Source: Prochlorococcus sp. AG-436-C13 (lineage in GTDB: Bacteria > Cyanobacteriota > Cyanobacteriia > PCC-6307 > Cyanobiaceae). From it: 64,000 bases of DNA. Shown here piece by piece: positions 9,171 through 18,315 of the stretch (position 1 is the stretch's first letter; each line of letters starts with the position of its first letter). The notes beneath the pieces are model-generated. The model ran no database searches, had not been told where the DNA came from, and was given only the letters and a program-made list of their open reading frames with translations. The position numbers and the translations under genes are program-made. The stretch spans positions 1-64,000 of the forward strand of contig QCPC01000002.1 of the NCBI GenBank assembly GCA_003212695.1, written 5' to 3'.

Positions 9171-9737
9171 GTGTCGCTTATTTCACGTCTTAGAGCCGTT
9201 GTTGCTGGGGATGACTATTTAGATGGTGATTTTGATGAACTTGACTATGAAGCAGGTGATGGTTTCGATGAGCCAAATGATTCAGTAAGAAATTATTCCA
9301 GCGGGCTAGCTTCTCTCTCAGACTCAAATCCTTTCCAAAGAAGAAGTTCAACATCTAATGTTATTGGTATGCCTGGTATCTCTACAGCTTCGGCAGAAGT
9401 TAGTTTGATGGAGCCTAGAAGCTTTGATGAAATGCCTAAGGCAATACAAGCTTTGAGAGAAAGGAAGACTGTTATTTTAAATTTAACAATGATGGACCCT
9501 GACCAGGCTCAGAGAGCTGTGGATTTTGTTGCTGGTGGTACTTTTGCAATTGATGGTAATCAAGAGCGAGTCGGAGAGAGTATTTTTCTGTTTACCCCTA
9601 ATTGTGTAACAGTTACAAATTCATTCCAAGAAGAACCTTCTCCATCAAATTCAGTGAATAAAGATGAGAATATTATCAATGAGAAAATAAGTGCTCCTGA
9701 GCCTGCTTGGGGGTCTGCAGTTCAATCCGTGGTTTAG
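9171..9737 (+). CDS. sepF: Cell division protein SepF
   Basis: SepF anchors FtsZ filaments to the membrane. The 188-aa product starts at a GTG with the amphipathic N-terminus [17 protein letters not shown], followed by an acidic disordered linker. The SepF core follows at about residues 80-155: [20 protein letters not shown], then [19 protein letters not shown], then [15 protein letters not shown]. The acidic C-terminal tail is longer than in Bacillus, as is common in cyanobacteria. proC begins 5 bases downstream. Confidence 0.96.
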   Translation: MSLISRLRAVVAGDDYLDGDFDELDYEAGDGFDEPNDSVRNYSSGLASLSDSNPFQRRSSTSNVIGMPGISTASAEVSLMEPRSFDEMPKAIQALRERKTVILNLTMMDPDQAQRAVDFVAGGTFAIDGNQERVGESIFLFTPNCVTVTNSFQEEPSPSNSVNKDENIINEKISAPEPAWGSAVQSVV

Positions 9738-9742
9738 ATTAG

Positions 9743-10576
9743 GTGTCTTTGTCTCTTGGCGTAATTGGGTTAGGGAGGATCGCAAAGGTTATCCTGCACA
9801 GTTTGATTGCTAAAGGACAATTTAAACCTGAAGAAGTAGTAGGTGTTGTAGGTCAACCTGGGACTGTAAGTGGAGTTGTTAAGGAATTTCCTAGTAGTCT
9901 TTTAGTGTTAGATGCAAGTGACTTCAATGCTCGTAAGGTTTGGGATGCTCCAGTTAAAATATTAGCGGTAAAACCTCAGCAGCTAAATCAGATTCGAGAA
10001 CAAATGTCATCTCAGTCTCAGCGTATGAACGAGAGTAGACCTTTGTTGATTTCAGTTTTAGCTGGCGTGAAATTGGAAAAATTACAATCTTTATTTCCCT
10101 CTCACTCTTGTGTGCGAGCAGTCCCAAATACACCTGCTCTTGTGGGCTCGGGTTTGACTGGTTTATCTTGGGGCGATGATGTCTCAATCACGCAAAAAAC
10201 GCTCGTAGAGAAGATCTTTGATCCAATTAGTGAAGTATTTCAATTGCCAGAAGTACAGTTAGATGCTTTTCTTGCTTTGACTTCTTCTGGTCCTGCTTAC
10301 TTGGCATTGATTGCAGAAGCATTGGCTGACGGTGCGGTTGCTGCTGGATTGCCTCGGCATTTAGCTTATAAGTTGACACACTTAACTCTTGAGGGGACTT
10401 CTTTATTGCTTAAGGAAAAGGACTTACATCCTAGCGAACTTAAAGATATGGTTGCTTCACCAGCTGGAACAACTATAAGAGCGATTCGTCATTTAGAGAA
10501 GGAAGGAGTTCGTTCTGCATTAATTGAGGCAGTAGTATTGGCTGCGCAGAAAAGTCGTGAATTGGGTAATAGTTAG
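9743..10576 (+). CDS. proC: Pyrroline-5-carboxylate reductase
   Basis: It performs the last step of proline synthesis, the NAD(P)H reduction of 1-pyrroline-5-carboxylate. The 277-aa protein has the Rossmann motif VIGLGRIAKVIL, the nucleotide-proximal KPQQL, RAVPNTPALVGSG, and the C-terminal dimerisation/active-site block TSSGPAYLALIAEALADGAV with GLPRHLA. It starts at a GTG just after sepF, so the pair is likely co-transcribed, and it ends 5 bases from a convergent glycosyltransferase. Confidence 0.96.
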   Translation: MSLSLGVIGLGRIAKVILHSLIAKGQFKPEEVVGVVGQPGTVSGVVKEFPSSLLVLDASDFNARKVWDAPVKILAVKPQQLNQIREQMSSQSQRMNESRPLLISVLAGVKLEKLQSLFPSHSCVRAVPNTPALVGSGLTGLSWGDDVSITQKTLVEKIFDPISEVFQLPEVQLDAFLALTSSGPAYLALIAEALADGAVAAGLPRHLAYKLTHLTLEGTSLLLKEKDLHPSELKDMVASPAGTTIRAIRHLEKEGVRSALIEAVVLAAQKSRELGNS

Positions 10577-10581
10577 AAATT

Positions 10582-11739
10582 CTAAATAAACTTTTTATAA
10601 AGGTTTTCTAGAGAGTTTATGTTTTTATCAAGTGTAAATTGGTTGATGACTTTTAAACGTGCCTTTTTCCCAAGTTCTGAGATTAATAACGGATGCTCTT
10701 TAATAACTGGTAAGAGAGTTTTTAATTGAGAAGTAACACCTTCTGTACTGAGAATAATTCCGGCCCCATCTTTTAGTGCTTCTCCATCAGCACCTGCATC
10801 TGTTGCAATACATGCTGTTCCTGTAGCCATGGCTTCTAGTAAGGCTATAGATAATCCTTCAACTAAACTAGGGAGAATGAATACTTCAGCACATTGGAGA
10901 AGGGCAACTTTTGTTTTTTGCTCTGCTTCATAGCCCCACCAAACTATTTCACACTCACTGGTTGATAAGAAATTATTTTCTAACGTAGGCCTAAGAGGGC
11001 CATCCCCTACTATTACTAGCTGACAACCTTTTGTGTTGATGGATTGCCAGGCTTTTAATAGGGCTTCTACATTTTTTTCTGCAGCTATTCTGCCCATATA
11101 TAAAAATGTTCTTTTTTTACCTAGTTTATTTCGAACTTCGGAGTTCTTAGAATTTGTAGTTTTTTCTGGGTTAGGTGACCATACGTTTGTATCGACTCCA
11201 TTAGGAATAATTTCAATACGATTGCTTTTAACCCCTAATTTTGAAAGTACGTCGGCCTGCTTTTTAGAAAAAACAATTACTTTTTCAAAACGAGAAAGTG
11301 AAGGTGCATAGAGTTGATAAGTAAGCTGCTGAGTGCTAGCAGCAAGACTTCTAACATTAGAATCAAAGGGTGGGTGGAACGTTGCGATCAAAGGGACATT
11401 AATTTGCTTACAAAGGTCTGGAAGTTTGAAATCTAAAGGGGATAATGTAAGACTTGCGTGAACAATGTCCGGTTTGAGCATTTCTAATGATTCTCTTAGT
11501 TCTCTAAGAGCTCTCGGAGAAGGAAGTGTATAAACTTGTGACTTGATTAGATAAGGAAGACTTACATCTGGGTCATTTGCTAATAAAGAAGTTTTGGAAA
11601 TATCAGAATCAGTTGGGTTGTCAAAGTGGATGAAATTTATTTGATGTCCTTTTTCTCTAAGGGCTTTGGTTGTAGTTAAGCCATAACTGACATTTCCACA
11701 AAAAGGAGATTTTTTGCCAAGCCAGGCTATATGGGCCAC
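10582..11739 (-). CDS. GT4-family glycosyltransferase
   Basis: The 385-aa enzyme has two Rossmann domains. The N-terminal acceptor domain carries GNVSYGLTTTKALREKGHQI. The C-terminal donor domain carries FLYMGRIAAEKNVEALLKAW, VIVGDGPLRP and the retaining GT4 signature PSLVEGLSIALLEAMATGT with its E-x7-E motif. Such enzymes transfer nucleotide-sugars to lipids or polysaccharides, and the acceptor cannot be told from sequence. It is a soluble or peripheral membrane protein. It may be transcribed alone: recO starts about 70 bases downstream in transcription order. Confidence 0.9.
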   Translation of the reverse strand: MAHIAWLGKKSPFCGNVSYGLTTTKALREKGHQINFIHFDNPTDSDISKTSLLANDPDVSLPYLIKSQVYTLPSPRALRELRESLEMLKPDIVHASLTLSPLDFKLPDLCKQINVPLIATFHPPFDSNVRSLAASTQQLTYQLYAPSLSRFEKVIVFSKKQADVLSKLGVKSNRIEIIPNGVDTNVWSPNPEKTTNSKNSEVRNKLGKKRTFLYMGRIAAEKNVEALLKAWQSINTKGCQLVIVGDGPLRPTLENNFLSTSECEIVWWGYEAEQKTKVALLQCAEVFILPSLVEGLSIALLEAMATGTACIATDAGADGEALKDGAGIILSTEGVTSQLKTLLPVIKEHPLLISELGKKARLKVINQFTLDKNINSLENLYKKFI

Positions 11740-11809
11740 CTAAAAAATTTTGATTCACTTCTAGGAAGTTAGCAGGTGATTGAATGATATCCCAGTAGTT
11801 TTCTTATCT

Positions 11810-12598
11810 CTATAAAATATTCTCTTCAGACATTAGAGCCTTTTTAAGCATTTGAATTGAGTTTAGATTTCTATTTAGGTGTGCCTGTATCCAAAGTTCA
11901 ATAATATTAAGCAATTTCATCCAGACTCTAAATGGACCAAGGATCCCCCCCTTTTTTGTCTTGGGGAGTTCAGGTCTTAGTAGACGTTGCAGAAGTGCCA
12001 GTTCAGAAGCATTTAAGATAATTTTTGCACTTTCATTTTTACCGATAATAAAACCTTCAGTACTTATTAGGCTACAGCTCCAACTCCAATCACCAATTGG
12101 AGGAATGATTTTTTGACCGCTTTTACAGCAAGTATGAATAGGGAGTCCATAGCCTCCTAGCGCAAGTAAATGAGTACATGCTTGGACACAATTTGCTAAG
12201 ACTGCTAATTGTGAAATTTCTTTTTGTTGAAGGCGTTTTAAATGAATTAATATTGCCTCTAATATTTCTGGTTGAGGATCATTATTGCCTACTAGAAGAA
12301 AAGATAGCTCAGCTAATGATTGTGCGGCTGCAAGTGTCTCTAGGGTTTCACCTAGATTGCTAAAGCTTTGAAGAATTTTTATTTGCCTAGCCCTTAGAAG
12401 TTTGCTTTTACCTCCAACTTGTAATTCAAGAAAAGTTAAAGATGAGGTGGCAGCTAGCTTGCTTTTGGGACGTCTTGCCCCTGGTACCGCTATTCTTAAA
12501 ATACCCTCTTGATGAGTTAACAAGGTTAAAAGGCGATCATTTTCTCCTAAAGGACCTACCTTTAATGCCAGACCTGTAACTATTTTCCCTAAACTCAT
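11810..12598 (-). CDS. recO: DNA repair protein RecO
   Basis: RecO loads RecA with RecR during recombinational gap repair. The 262-aa sequence begins with the OB-fold region (GLALKVGPLGENDRLLTLLT, then ILRIAVPGARRPKSKLAA) and continues with the helical domain. The usual zinc-binding cysteines are only partly present (CVQACTHLLALGGYGLPIHTCC), so the metal site may be degenerate. Its ATG overlaps the deoC stop by 4 bp, making it the last gene of hpf-deoC-recO. Confidence 0.9.
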   Translation of the reverse strand: MSLGKIVTGLALKVGPLGENDRLLTLLTHQEGILRIAVPGARRPKSKLAATSSLTFLELQVGGKSKLLRARQIKILQSFSNLGETLETLAAAQSLAELSFLLVGNNDPQPEILEAILIHLKRLQQKEISQLAVLANCVQACTHLLALGGYGLPIHTCCKSGQKIIPPIGDWSWSCSLISTEGFIIGKNESAKIILNASELALLQRLLRPELPKTKKGGILGPFRVWMKLLNIIELWIQAHLNRNLNSIQMLKKALMSEENIL

Positions 12599-13284
12599 TG
12601 CTTGTTTGAATAAGTTCGAAATTCTTTCGTCAATTCAGCTCCTACTGATGTGCCTATATAGGTTGCGCCTGCATTAATCAACTCTACTGCTTGTTGAAAA
12701 GTTTTGATTCCTCCAGCTGCCTTAATAACACAGCGATTTTTGGTAATGGAATTTAATTCCATTATGTGTGTAAAGTTGATAGTCTTACCAAAGCCATTGC
12801 CCGTTTGAATTCCTTTGGCACCAGCGTCTAAGGATGCTTCAATAGCTAGTGAAAGCTTATCTTTTGGGATCTTCATTGTGTCTAGTATCACTCTTGAAGG
12901 AAGTCCTGTCGAAATTATTTCTGCTATCTCTTCTGCAAAATTTTCGATTTTACCTTCATGAAGTTTAAGAAAGTTAGGAACGATATCTAATTCCTCTGCG
13001 CCATTTTCTGCAGCCCATTCAGCTTGAGATTTTTTATTTTCCAAAGGTATATCACCAAAGGGAAAAGCTATAACAGAAATTAGTTTGGTGGTTTTATTTT
13101 TACCAAGAAAATTCCTTGCATATGGGATTCTAATGAGATTTGTGCATAATCCTGCGAAGTTAAAATGATTGCATGCATCACATATTTGACTTAATGAACT
13201 TAAGTCAAGATGAGGGTCAAGAGCAGATTCATGGATAAAAGAAGAGATGTCATTTGTTTCCCCTTTCATTAACTTGTATTTCAT
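12595..13284 (-). CDS. deoC: Deoxyribose-phosphate aldolase
   Basis: It cleaves 2-deoxyribose-5-phosphate to glyceraldehyde-3-phosphate and acetaldehyde. The TIM-barrel protein of 229 aa shows LISVIAFPFGD, AEELDIVPNF, VILDTMKI and the Schiff-base lysine region RCVIKAAGGIKTFQQAVELI followed by GTSVGAEL. It sits between hpf and recO with 4-bp overlaps at both ends, an arrangement that strongly implies translational coupling. Confidence 0.95.
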   Translation of the reverse strand: MKYKLMKGETNDISSFIHESALDPHLDLSSLSQICDACNHFNFAGLCTNLIRIPYARNFLGKNKTTKLISVIAFPFGDIPLENKKSQAEWAAENGAEELDIVPNFLKLHEGKIENFAEEIAEIISTGLPSRVILDTMKIPKDKLSLAIEASLDAGAKGIQTGNGFGKTINFTHIMELNSITKNRCVIKAAGGIKTFQQAVELINAGATYIGTSVGAELTKEFRTYSNKQ

Positions 13285-13871
13285 TGGTTTTTTGCTTGGA
13301 TCAAACCATAACCTCCATGATTTCTTCTATAAATAACCTGTAGCTTCCCACTGTCTTTTTCTTTAAAGAGATAAAAGTCATGGTCTATAAGATCAAGTTG
13401 ATGTCTTGCTTCTTCAATACTCATTGGGGGCATGGAAAAATATTTTTTTCGTATTCCTGGGCTTGGTAATTGCACTTCTTTGCCTGTTGTAAGAGAACTG
13501 TCTACAGATTTATCTTCTACAACTTCTTCGGTTTTTGGAGTTATTGAGGCACTATGACCATGACTGTGATGATGGTTAGCATGGCGTTCCTTATATCTTT
13601 TCAATTGTCTGCAGAGCTTAGTTGCAACTAGATCAATACTTGCATAAAGATTCTGACTCCGCTCCTGTGCGCGAATTACAGTACCGTTTGCGAAAACAGT
13701 TACTTCTGCCGTTTGTTGTGGAACCCTTGGGTTTTTTGCTACTGATAGGTGTACATCAGCTTCTTTTACAAGTTCATCAAAATGGTGAATAGCTTTTTCT
13801 AGCTTTGATTTTGTGTATTCACGCAATGCTGGAGTTAACTCAAGATTTCTTCCATGAATCAACAATTTCAT
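13281..13871 (-). CDS. hpf: Ribosome hibernation promoting factor, long form (HPF/LrtA)
   Basis: Long HPF binds 30S subunits and dimerises ribosomes into inactive 100S particles; in cyanobacteria it is the light-repressed LrtA. The 196-aa product has the N-terminal beta-alpha RaiA/HPF domain (about 1-105), a His-rich linker HANHHHSHGHS, and the C-terminal dimerisation domain (about 140-196, FSMPPMSIEEARHQLDLIDH). It is first in the hpf-deoC-recO operon. Only 28 bases separate it from divergent lipB, so its promoter and leader probably extend into lipB. Confidence 0.95.
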   Translation of the reverse strand: MKLLIHGRNLELTPALREYTKSKLEKAIHHFDELVKEADVHLSVAKNPRVPQQTAEVTVFANGTVIRAQERSQNLYASIDLVATKLCRQLKRYKERHANHHHSHGHSASITPKTEEVVEDKSVDSSLTTGKEVQLPSPGIRKKYFSMPPMSIEEARHQLDLIDHDFYLFKEKDSGKLQVIYRRNHGGYGLIQAKNQ

Positions 13872-13899
13872 TTTTTCTTCTCCTCCATGTGTAGAAGAT

Positions 13900-14574
13900 A
13901 TGCATAATTTAGCTATAAATTATTTAACAGAAGATGGTTCACCTACGAACCTTTTTGAATTATCTGAATTAATAGAGTTTCAGGCTTCCTGGGATTTACA
14001 AAGAAAATGGCAAGAGAAACTCCTTTTAGAACCTTCTTATAATCAAGCTGTTTGGATACTTCAGCATCTTGAGTGCTACACACTTGGGAGAGGTTCCAGT
14101 AATAAAAACTTACTTTTTGACATAGAGAAACCACCAGCAAATTTGTTTCGAATTGATCGAGGAGGGGAGGTTACGCATCATCTTCCTGGTCAGTTAGTCA
14201 TTTATTTGGTTTTAGATCTGCATAGGTACCAAACTGATTTGAATTGGTATTTGAGAAAATTAGAGAATGTTTTACTTGATGTGTTGAATGAACTGGGACT
14301 TACTGGTTATAGAATTGATGGTATGACAGGTGTTTGGTATGAAGGAGAGAAAGTTGGATTTATAGGGATTGGTTGTCGTAGATGGATTACTCAACATGGA
14401 ATGGCTCTTAATGTTGATTGTGAGCTTTCTGGTTTTAATGAGATAGTCCCTTGTGGATTAAATGGTCAAAAAATTGGCAGGATTAGCAAATGGATTCCAG
14501 AAATTAAGATTAGTGATGTAAGCAATCTGATGAAGAGAAATTTAAAAAAGCATTTCGGATTGTTATGGATTTAG
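13900..14574 (+). CDS. lipB: Octanoyl-[ACP]:protein N-octanoyltransferase
   Basis: LipB transfers octanoate from ACP to lipoyl domains, such as that of PdhC encoded at 24 kb. The 224-aa enzyme has CYTLGRGS, the signature DRGGEVTHHLPGQLVIYLV, the lysine motif EKVGFIGIGCRRWITQHGMALN and the active-site cysteine region EIVPCGLNGQKIG. It starts at an ATG preceded by an SD-like stretch that lies inside the divergent hpf promoter region. Confidence 0.96.
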   Translation: MHNLAINYLTEDGSPTNLFELSELIEFQASWDLQRKWQEKLLLEPSYNQAVWILQHLECYTLGRGSSNKNLLFDIEKPPANLFRIDRGGEVTHHLPGQLVIYLVLDLHRYQTDLNWYLRKLENVLLDVLNELGLTGYRIDGMTGVWYEGEKVGFIGIGCRRWITQHGMALNVDCELSGFNEIVPCGLNGQKIGRISKWIPEIKISDVSNLMKRNLKKHFGLLWI

Positions 14575-14659
14575 TGAAAAAAACTTGATTCATAGATAAG
14601 AATTTATTAGCGAGAAAAATATTGTTATTAACCTAATTATTAAGATTAAATCATTTGCA

Positions 14660-16636
14660 ATGAGAAAAAGAATCAAAAAAACCCAAACTTCTCTTAATTC
14701 ATTAGTTTTGGCTAAATCAAATTGGGTACCTACAAAAAGAGAAGAAATTGCCTTAGATTCTCATGATTATGTTCATGATATTCAGCGCATTGATCAAATC
14801 TGGCCTTGGTTAAAGTTAAATCATGGAAAGGTTTTGGCGGTTAATGCTCCTCATGCAATGCCTCCTGAAACTTATAACTATCAAGAACTTGCTGACAAAA
14901 TCTCAATAGCAGCAGCGGCATTTAATGCTTTAGGTGTCGCTGTAGGTGATGTAGTAGCAATGTTTTCTGAAAATAGCCCAAGATGGCTAATTGCTGATCA
15001 AGGTCTGATGAGATTAGGAGCAGCTAATGCTGTTAGGGGAGCAACTGCCCCAGTCGAAGAACTGAGATATATTTTGAATGATTCTTCTTCGGTTGGATTG
15101 ATTATTCAATCGGTTAAGTTGTGGAAAGAACTTGATTTGGAAGAGGATGAAAAAAAGAGGTTTAAGTTTGTTTTACTACTAGAAGGAGATACTAAAGAAA
15201 ATTTGCTTTGTTGGGATGAATTTATTGAAATAGGTTTGAGGGAATCTTCGGGTGATTCAAGTTTGAATTCTGATTGTATTAATTCTTCTTTAGCAACTGT
15301 CCTTTATACCTCTGGTACTACTGGTAAACCAAAAGGTGTTCCACTTACACATGAGAACTTGCTTCATCAAATTAGATCTTTAGCATGCGTTGCGAGTCCA
15401 CCTCCAGGCACCCCTTTGCTTAGTGTTTTGCCTATTTGGCATTCCTATGAAAGAAGTGCAGAGTATTATTTTTTTTCTTGTGCTTGTTCTCAGACCTATA
15501 CTAATATTAAGAATCTTAAGAATGATATACAGCTGGTAAGACCGGTTGTTATGGCTACAGTTCCACGCCTTTGGGAGGCAATTAAAATAGGGTTTGATGA
15601 TGCCTTGAAAAATATGCCTAAATCTCGTCAAATTATTTTAAAAAGTGCTCTTTTAAATAGTAAAAGATTTAAATCATCATTAAGAACATCAAGAGATCTT
15701 TTGCTGACGAAGGTTAATATTTCAAGAAGAGTATTGGCTTCTGTTGAGGTGATTGTTCGCTGGCCAATACATTTATTATCATGTTTACTTTTGTGGCCAA
15801 AAGTTCTTAAGAAACTTTCTGGTGGCAGATTGGTTTTCCCGATAAATGGAGGAGGCGCTATAGCCCCTCATGTCGACGAATTCTTTGAATCCTTAGGGAT
15901 TGAATTGTTAGTTGGATATGGACTTACAGAGACTAGCCCTGTTTTGAGTTGTAGAAGAACTTGGAGAAATATTCGTGGCAGTGCAGGATTACCTTTGCCT
16001 AAAACCGAGTTTAAAATAGTTGATTTAGAAAATGGCGCATTAAAAAGATTTAATGAAAAAGGTAAGGTTTTAGTTAGAGGACCTCAGGTCATGAATGGAT
16101 ATTTAGGAAAACCTATTGAGACTTCAAAAGTACTCGATAAAAATGGTTGGTTTGATACTGGTGATCTTGGAATGTTGCTTGAAGATGGATCTTTGGTTCT
16201 TACAGGACGAGGAAAAGATACTATTGTTCTAAGTAATGGGGAGAATATAGAACCTGGACCATTGGAAGAGTTTTTGGTAGCATCTCCACTTTTTGATCAG
16301 TTGATGATAGTGGGTCAAGATGAGAGGCAATTAGGAGCTTTATTAGTCCCTAATATTGATGAGGTTTTAATTTGGGCATCTCAAAAAGGACTTTTTGTTA
16401 AAGAAGAGATGGTCCTTTCAGATGGTGATGAAGAATTAAGAAAACTTCTTAAAAGAAAAGTGAATGAATTGCTTGCAGCCCGAAAGGGGTCCCGATCAGA
16501 TGAAAGAGTTGCAGGAGTTGCTTTAGTGAAGCCTTTTTCAATAGAAAACTGTTTGCTAACCCAGACACTTAAACAAAGAAGAGATAAAATTGTTGAGCGC
16601 GATGGCAAGGCTATAAAAGAAATCTTTGCTAGATAA
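14660..16636 (+). CDS. aas: Long-chain acyl-ACP synthetase / AMP-dependent fatty-acid ligase
   Basis: In cyanobacteria this enzyme reactivates free fatty acids to acyl-ACP. The 658-aa protein carries the AMP-binding motif TVLYTSGTTGKPKGVPLTHE, GYGLTETSPVLSCRR, the adenylate motif GWFDTGDLGMLLEDGSLVLTGR, and DTIVLSNGENIEPGPLEEFL. A hydrophobic central stretch (about 355-378) may associate with the membrane, as in other cyanobacterial members. Specificity for ACP rather than CoA is inferred from lineage. Confidence 0.88.
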   Translation: MRKRIKKTQTSLNSLVLAKSNWVPTKREEIALDSHDYVHDIQRIDQIWPWLKLNHGKVLAVNAPHAMPPETYNYQELADKISIAAAAFNALGVAVGDVVAMFSENSPRWLIADQGLMRLGAANAVRGATAPVEELRYILNDSSSVGLIIQSVKLWKELDLEEDEKKRFKFVLLLEGDTKENLLCWDEFIEIGLRESSGDSSLNSDCINSSLATVLYTSGTTGKPKGVPLTHENLLHQIRSLACVASPPPGTPLLSVLPIWHSYERSAEYYFFSCACSQTYTNIKNLKNDIQLVRPVVMATVPRLWEAIKIGFDDALKNMPKSRQIILKSALLNSKRFKSSLRTSRDLLLTKVNISRRVLASVEVIVRWPIHLLSCLLLWPKVLKKLSGGRLVFPINGGGAIAPHVDEFFESLGIELLVGYGLTETSPVLSCRRTWRNIRGSAGLPLPKTEFKIVDLENGALKRFNEKGKVLVRGPQVMNGYLGKPIETSKVLDKNGWFDTGDLGMLLEDGSLVLTGRGKDTIVLSNGENIEPGPLEEFLVASPLFDQLMIVGQDERQLGALLVPNIDEVLIWASQKGLFVKEEMVLSDGDEELRKLLKRKVNELLAARKGSRSDERVAGVALVKPFSIENCLLTQTLKQRRDKIVERDGKAIKEIFAR

Positions 16637-16709
16637 GATTTTTTATAATTTTCAACTAGTTGACCTATTGCCCATTCACTGAGAACCTTGGGATTGATAA
16701 TGTTTTTAA

Positions 16710-17153
16710 ATGTCTGAAGTAAGTACTATCTCAATTAAGCGTTCAATTACTATTCGCGCTGTTGTTACTCCTTCTTGGAAAGAAGAAGCAGAAAAGGAAA
16801 TAAGTACTGCGATCTCTACAAGCGATCAACAATTAGCTCAATTAGAGAAAGAAGGTCAACAAGTAGTTGATGGGCTGAGAACCCAAACGGCTAACCCTTT
16901 AGACCCAAGAGTTCAAGAGCAAGTTGCACAAGTACAACAACAAGTTGCTGCTAAAAGAGCTGAGTTGGAAGAACAAAAAAGAAATCTGTTGCAACAACAA
17001 TCTCAAGTAAGAGAATTAGAAATGGAACAAATCGTTGAGCAGGGACAGATTGAAAGCTTTTGTGAACTGAAGGTTGGAGATAATTTAGTTAAGAAAATGC
17101 AGGTTTCATTGCTTGTAAGGGATGGTGTGGTTGAGTCTATTAATCAAGACTAA
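16710..17153 (+). CDS. YlqD-family coiled-coil protein
   Basis: This 147-aa soluble protein has a short beta N-terminus (ISIKRSITIRAVVTPSWK) and then a long Gln/Glu-rich coiled coil (about 30-115) that includes LDPRVQEQVAQVQQQVAAKR. A small C-terminal domain follows (CELKVGDNLVKKMQVSLLVRDGVVESI). This layout fits the YlqD family, whose function is not established. It marks the left side of an accessory block; in relatives I recall pdhC following this gene directly. Confidence 0.8.
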   Translation: MSEVSTISIKRSITIRAVVTPSWKEEAEKEISTAISTSDQQLAQLEKEGQQVVDGLRTQTANPLDPRVQEQVAQVQQQVAAKRAELEEQKRNLLQQQSQVRELEMEQIVEQGQIESFCELKVGDNLVKKMQVSLLVRDGVVESINQD

Positions 17154-17273
17154 ACTTTCTTTTTGTTTCTTTTGGCAATTGGTCTTTAAAATGATTGGGG
17201 TAAGACTTTATTTTTTAAGGAAGTTGAGGTTGGTTACGATAACGTTAAGTTAGTCAAATTGAAATCTAATTGA

Positions 17274-18023
17274 ATGGGTATACATCAATGCAAAGATTGT
17301 GGTTCAACAGATATAAGGAATGATCGTTCACTAGGAGGAAGGTTGGTATGTATAAAGTGCGGTTCTTTTACAATAGGTTTTAAGCAACGGAGAAATAGTG
17401 GGAAAAAAGTTTATCAAGGATATCGATCACTGTCTTCAGGTATAACTGTTTCCAGAGATGATTGGCAGTACTTAATACCTTTTCTGATTTGTTTAATTGC
17501 TTTTATAGCAACAGATATTTTAGGTTTGTTTGAGAAGTCCAATATCGTTTATTGGTCAGGAGGACTTCTTGCTCAACCCCACAGAATATTTACAGCACAT
17601 TTCTTTCATGGTGATTTTGGACATCTATTATTTAATACAGGCGGAATCATAGTTGCCCGAAATTTCTTTAGAACTCTTGGTTTAAGCAATAGGTCATTTT
17701 TTCTGATACTAATTGCTTTTTTGATTCCTCTGCAGGTCTCTATAAATTGGTTCTACGATATTTTTGTGGCAAGAAATCCAATGTCACTTGCTTTAGGTTT
17801 TAGTGGCATCATTTATGGAATAGATGCGTTTATTCTTTTGGCATCAATCTATGGGAAGCAAACTTTTCTTGGTGTCCAAATAGGTTTGAGTCGTAATTAT
17901 CAATGCCGACAAACCATGACAATTCTCACAGTTATGGGAGTACTTTATTCCTTTGCCCCTGGCATAAGTTTAATGGGGCATCTCTCTGGATTTGCTGCAG
18001 GAGTATTACTTTTCCTACTTTGA
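17274..18023 (+). CDS. Rhomboid-family intramembrane serine protease with N-terminal zinc ribbon
   Basis: The 249-aa protein begins with a zinc-ribbon motif (CKDCGSTDIRN, then LVCIKCGS; four cysteines). About six hydrophobic segments follow, with rhomboid landmarks: HFFHGDFGHLLFNTGG, the catalytic serine in GFSGIIYG, and the catalytic His in LMGHLSGFAAG. Rhomboids cleave transmembrane helices within the bilayer; the substrate is unknown. The cytoplasmic-side zinc ribbon is an unusual addition and could recruit a partner. Confidence 0.88.
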   Translation: MGIHQCKDCGSTDIRNDRSLGGRLVCIKCGSFTIGFKQRRNSGKKVYQGYRSLSSGITVSRDDWQYLIPFLICLIAFIATDILGLFEKSNIVYWSGGLLAQPHRIFTAHFFHGDFGHLLFNTGGIIVARNFFRTLGLSNRSFFLILIAFLIPLQVSINWFYDIFVARNPMSLALGFSGIIYGIDAFILLASIYGKQTFLGVQIGLSRNYQCRQTMTILTVMGVLYSFAPGISLMGHLSGFAAGVLLFLL

Positions 18024-18048
18024 AAAATAACTCTAATTTCTGCTTGCC

Positions 18049-18225
18049 TTATTGATCAAAAGGATCATTTCGCTCATTAATTTGGCAATAAAGTGTTAAT
18101 CGTTGTCCAAATGCATTGTAGTAAGTGGCATTCAGGGCAGGATAGACCGACCGACAGCGGTAAACGTAAAGTCCTGTACCTAGAAGGAGCAGGACTCCCA
18201 GAGCGGTTACCTGTTGCCTAGTCAT
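18049..18225 (-). CDS. Small single-pass membrane protein (58 aa), not in ORF track
   Basis: An ATG-to-TAA frame on the minus strand encodes 58 aa: a hydrophobic N-terminal helix (about 7-22, TALGVLLLLGTGLYVY) then a polar tail with YPALNATYYNAFGQRLTLYC. The well-formed helix, clean polar tail and fit between flanking genes suggest a real gene of unknown function. It runs convergent to the rhomboid. Confidence is limited by its length. Confidence 0.6.
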   Translation of the reverse strand: MTRQQVTALGVLLLLGTGLYVYRCRSVYPALNATYYNAFGQRLTLYCQINERNDPFDQ

Positions 18226-18315
18226 TTTTTATTGTACTAATAAAAACTTGATCTAATACTAGATCGCCTAGATTAATATTGTTCAACTGCTCTTTTTTAT
18301 GTAATAGAAGATTCG

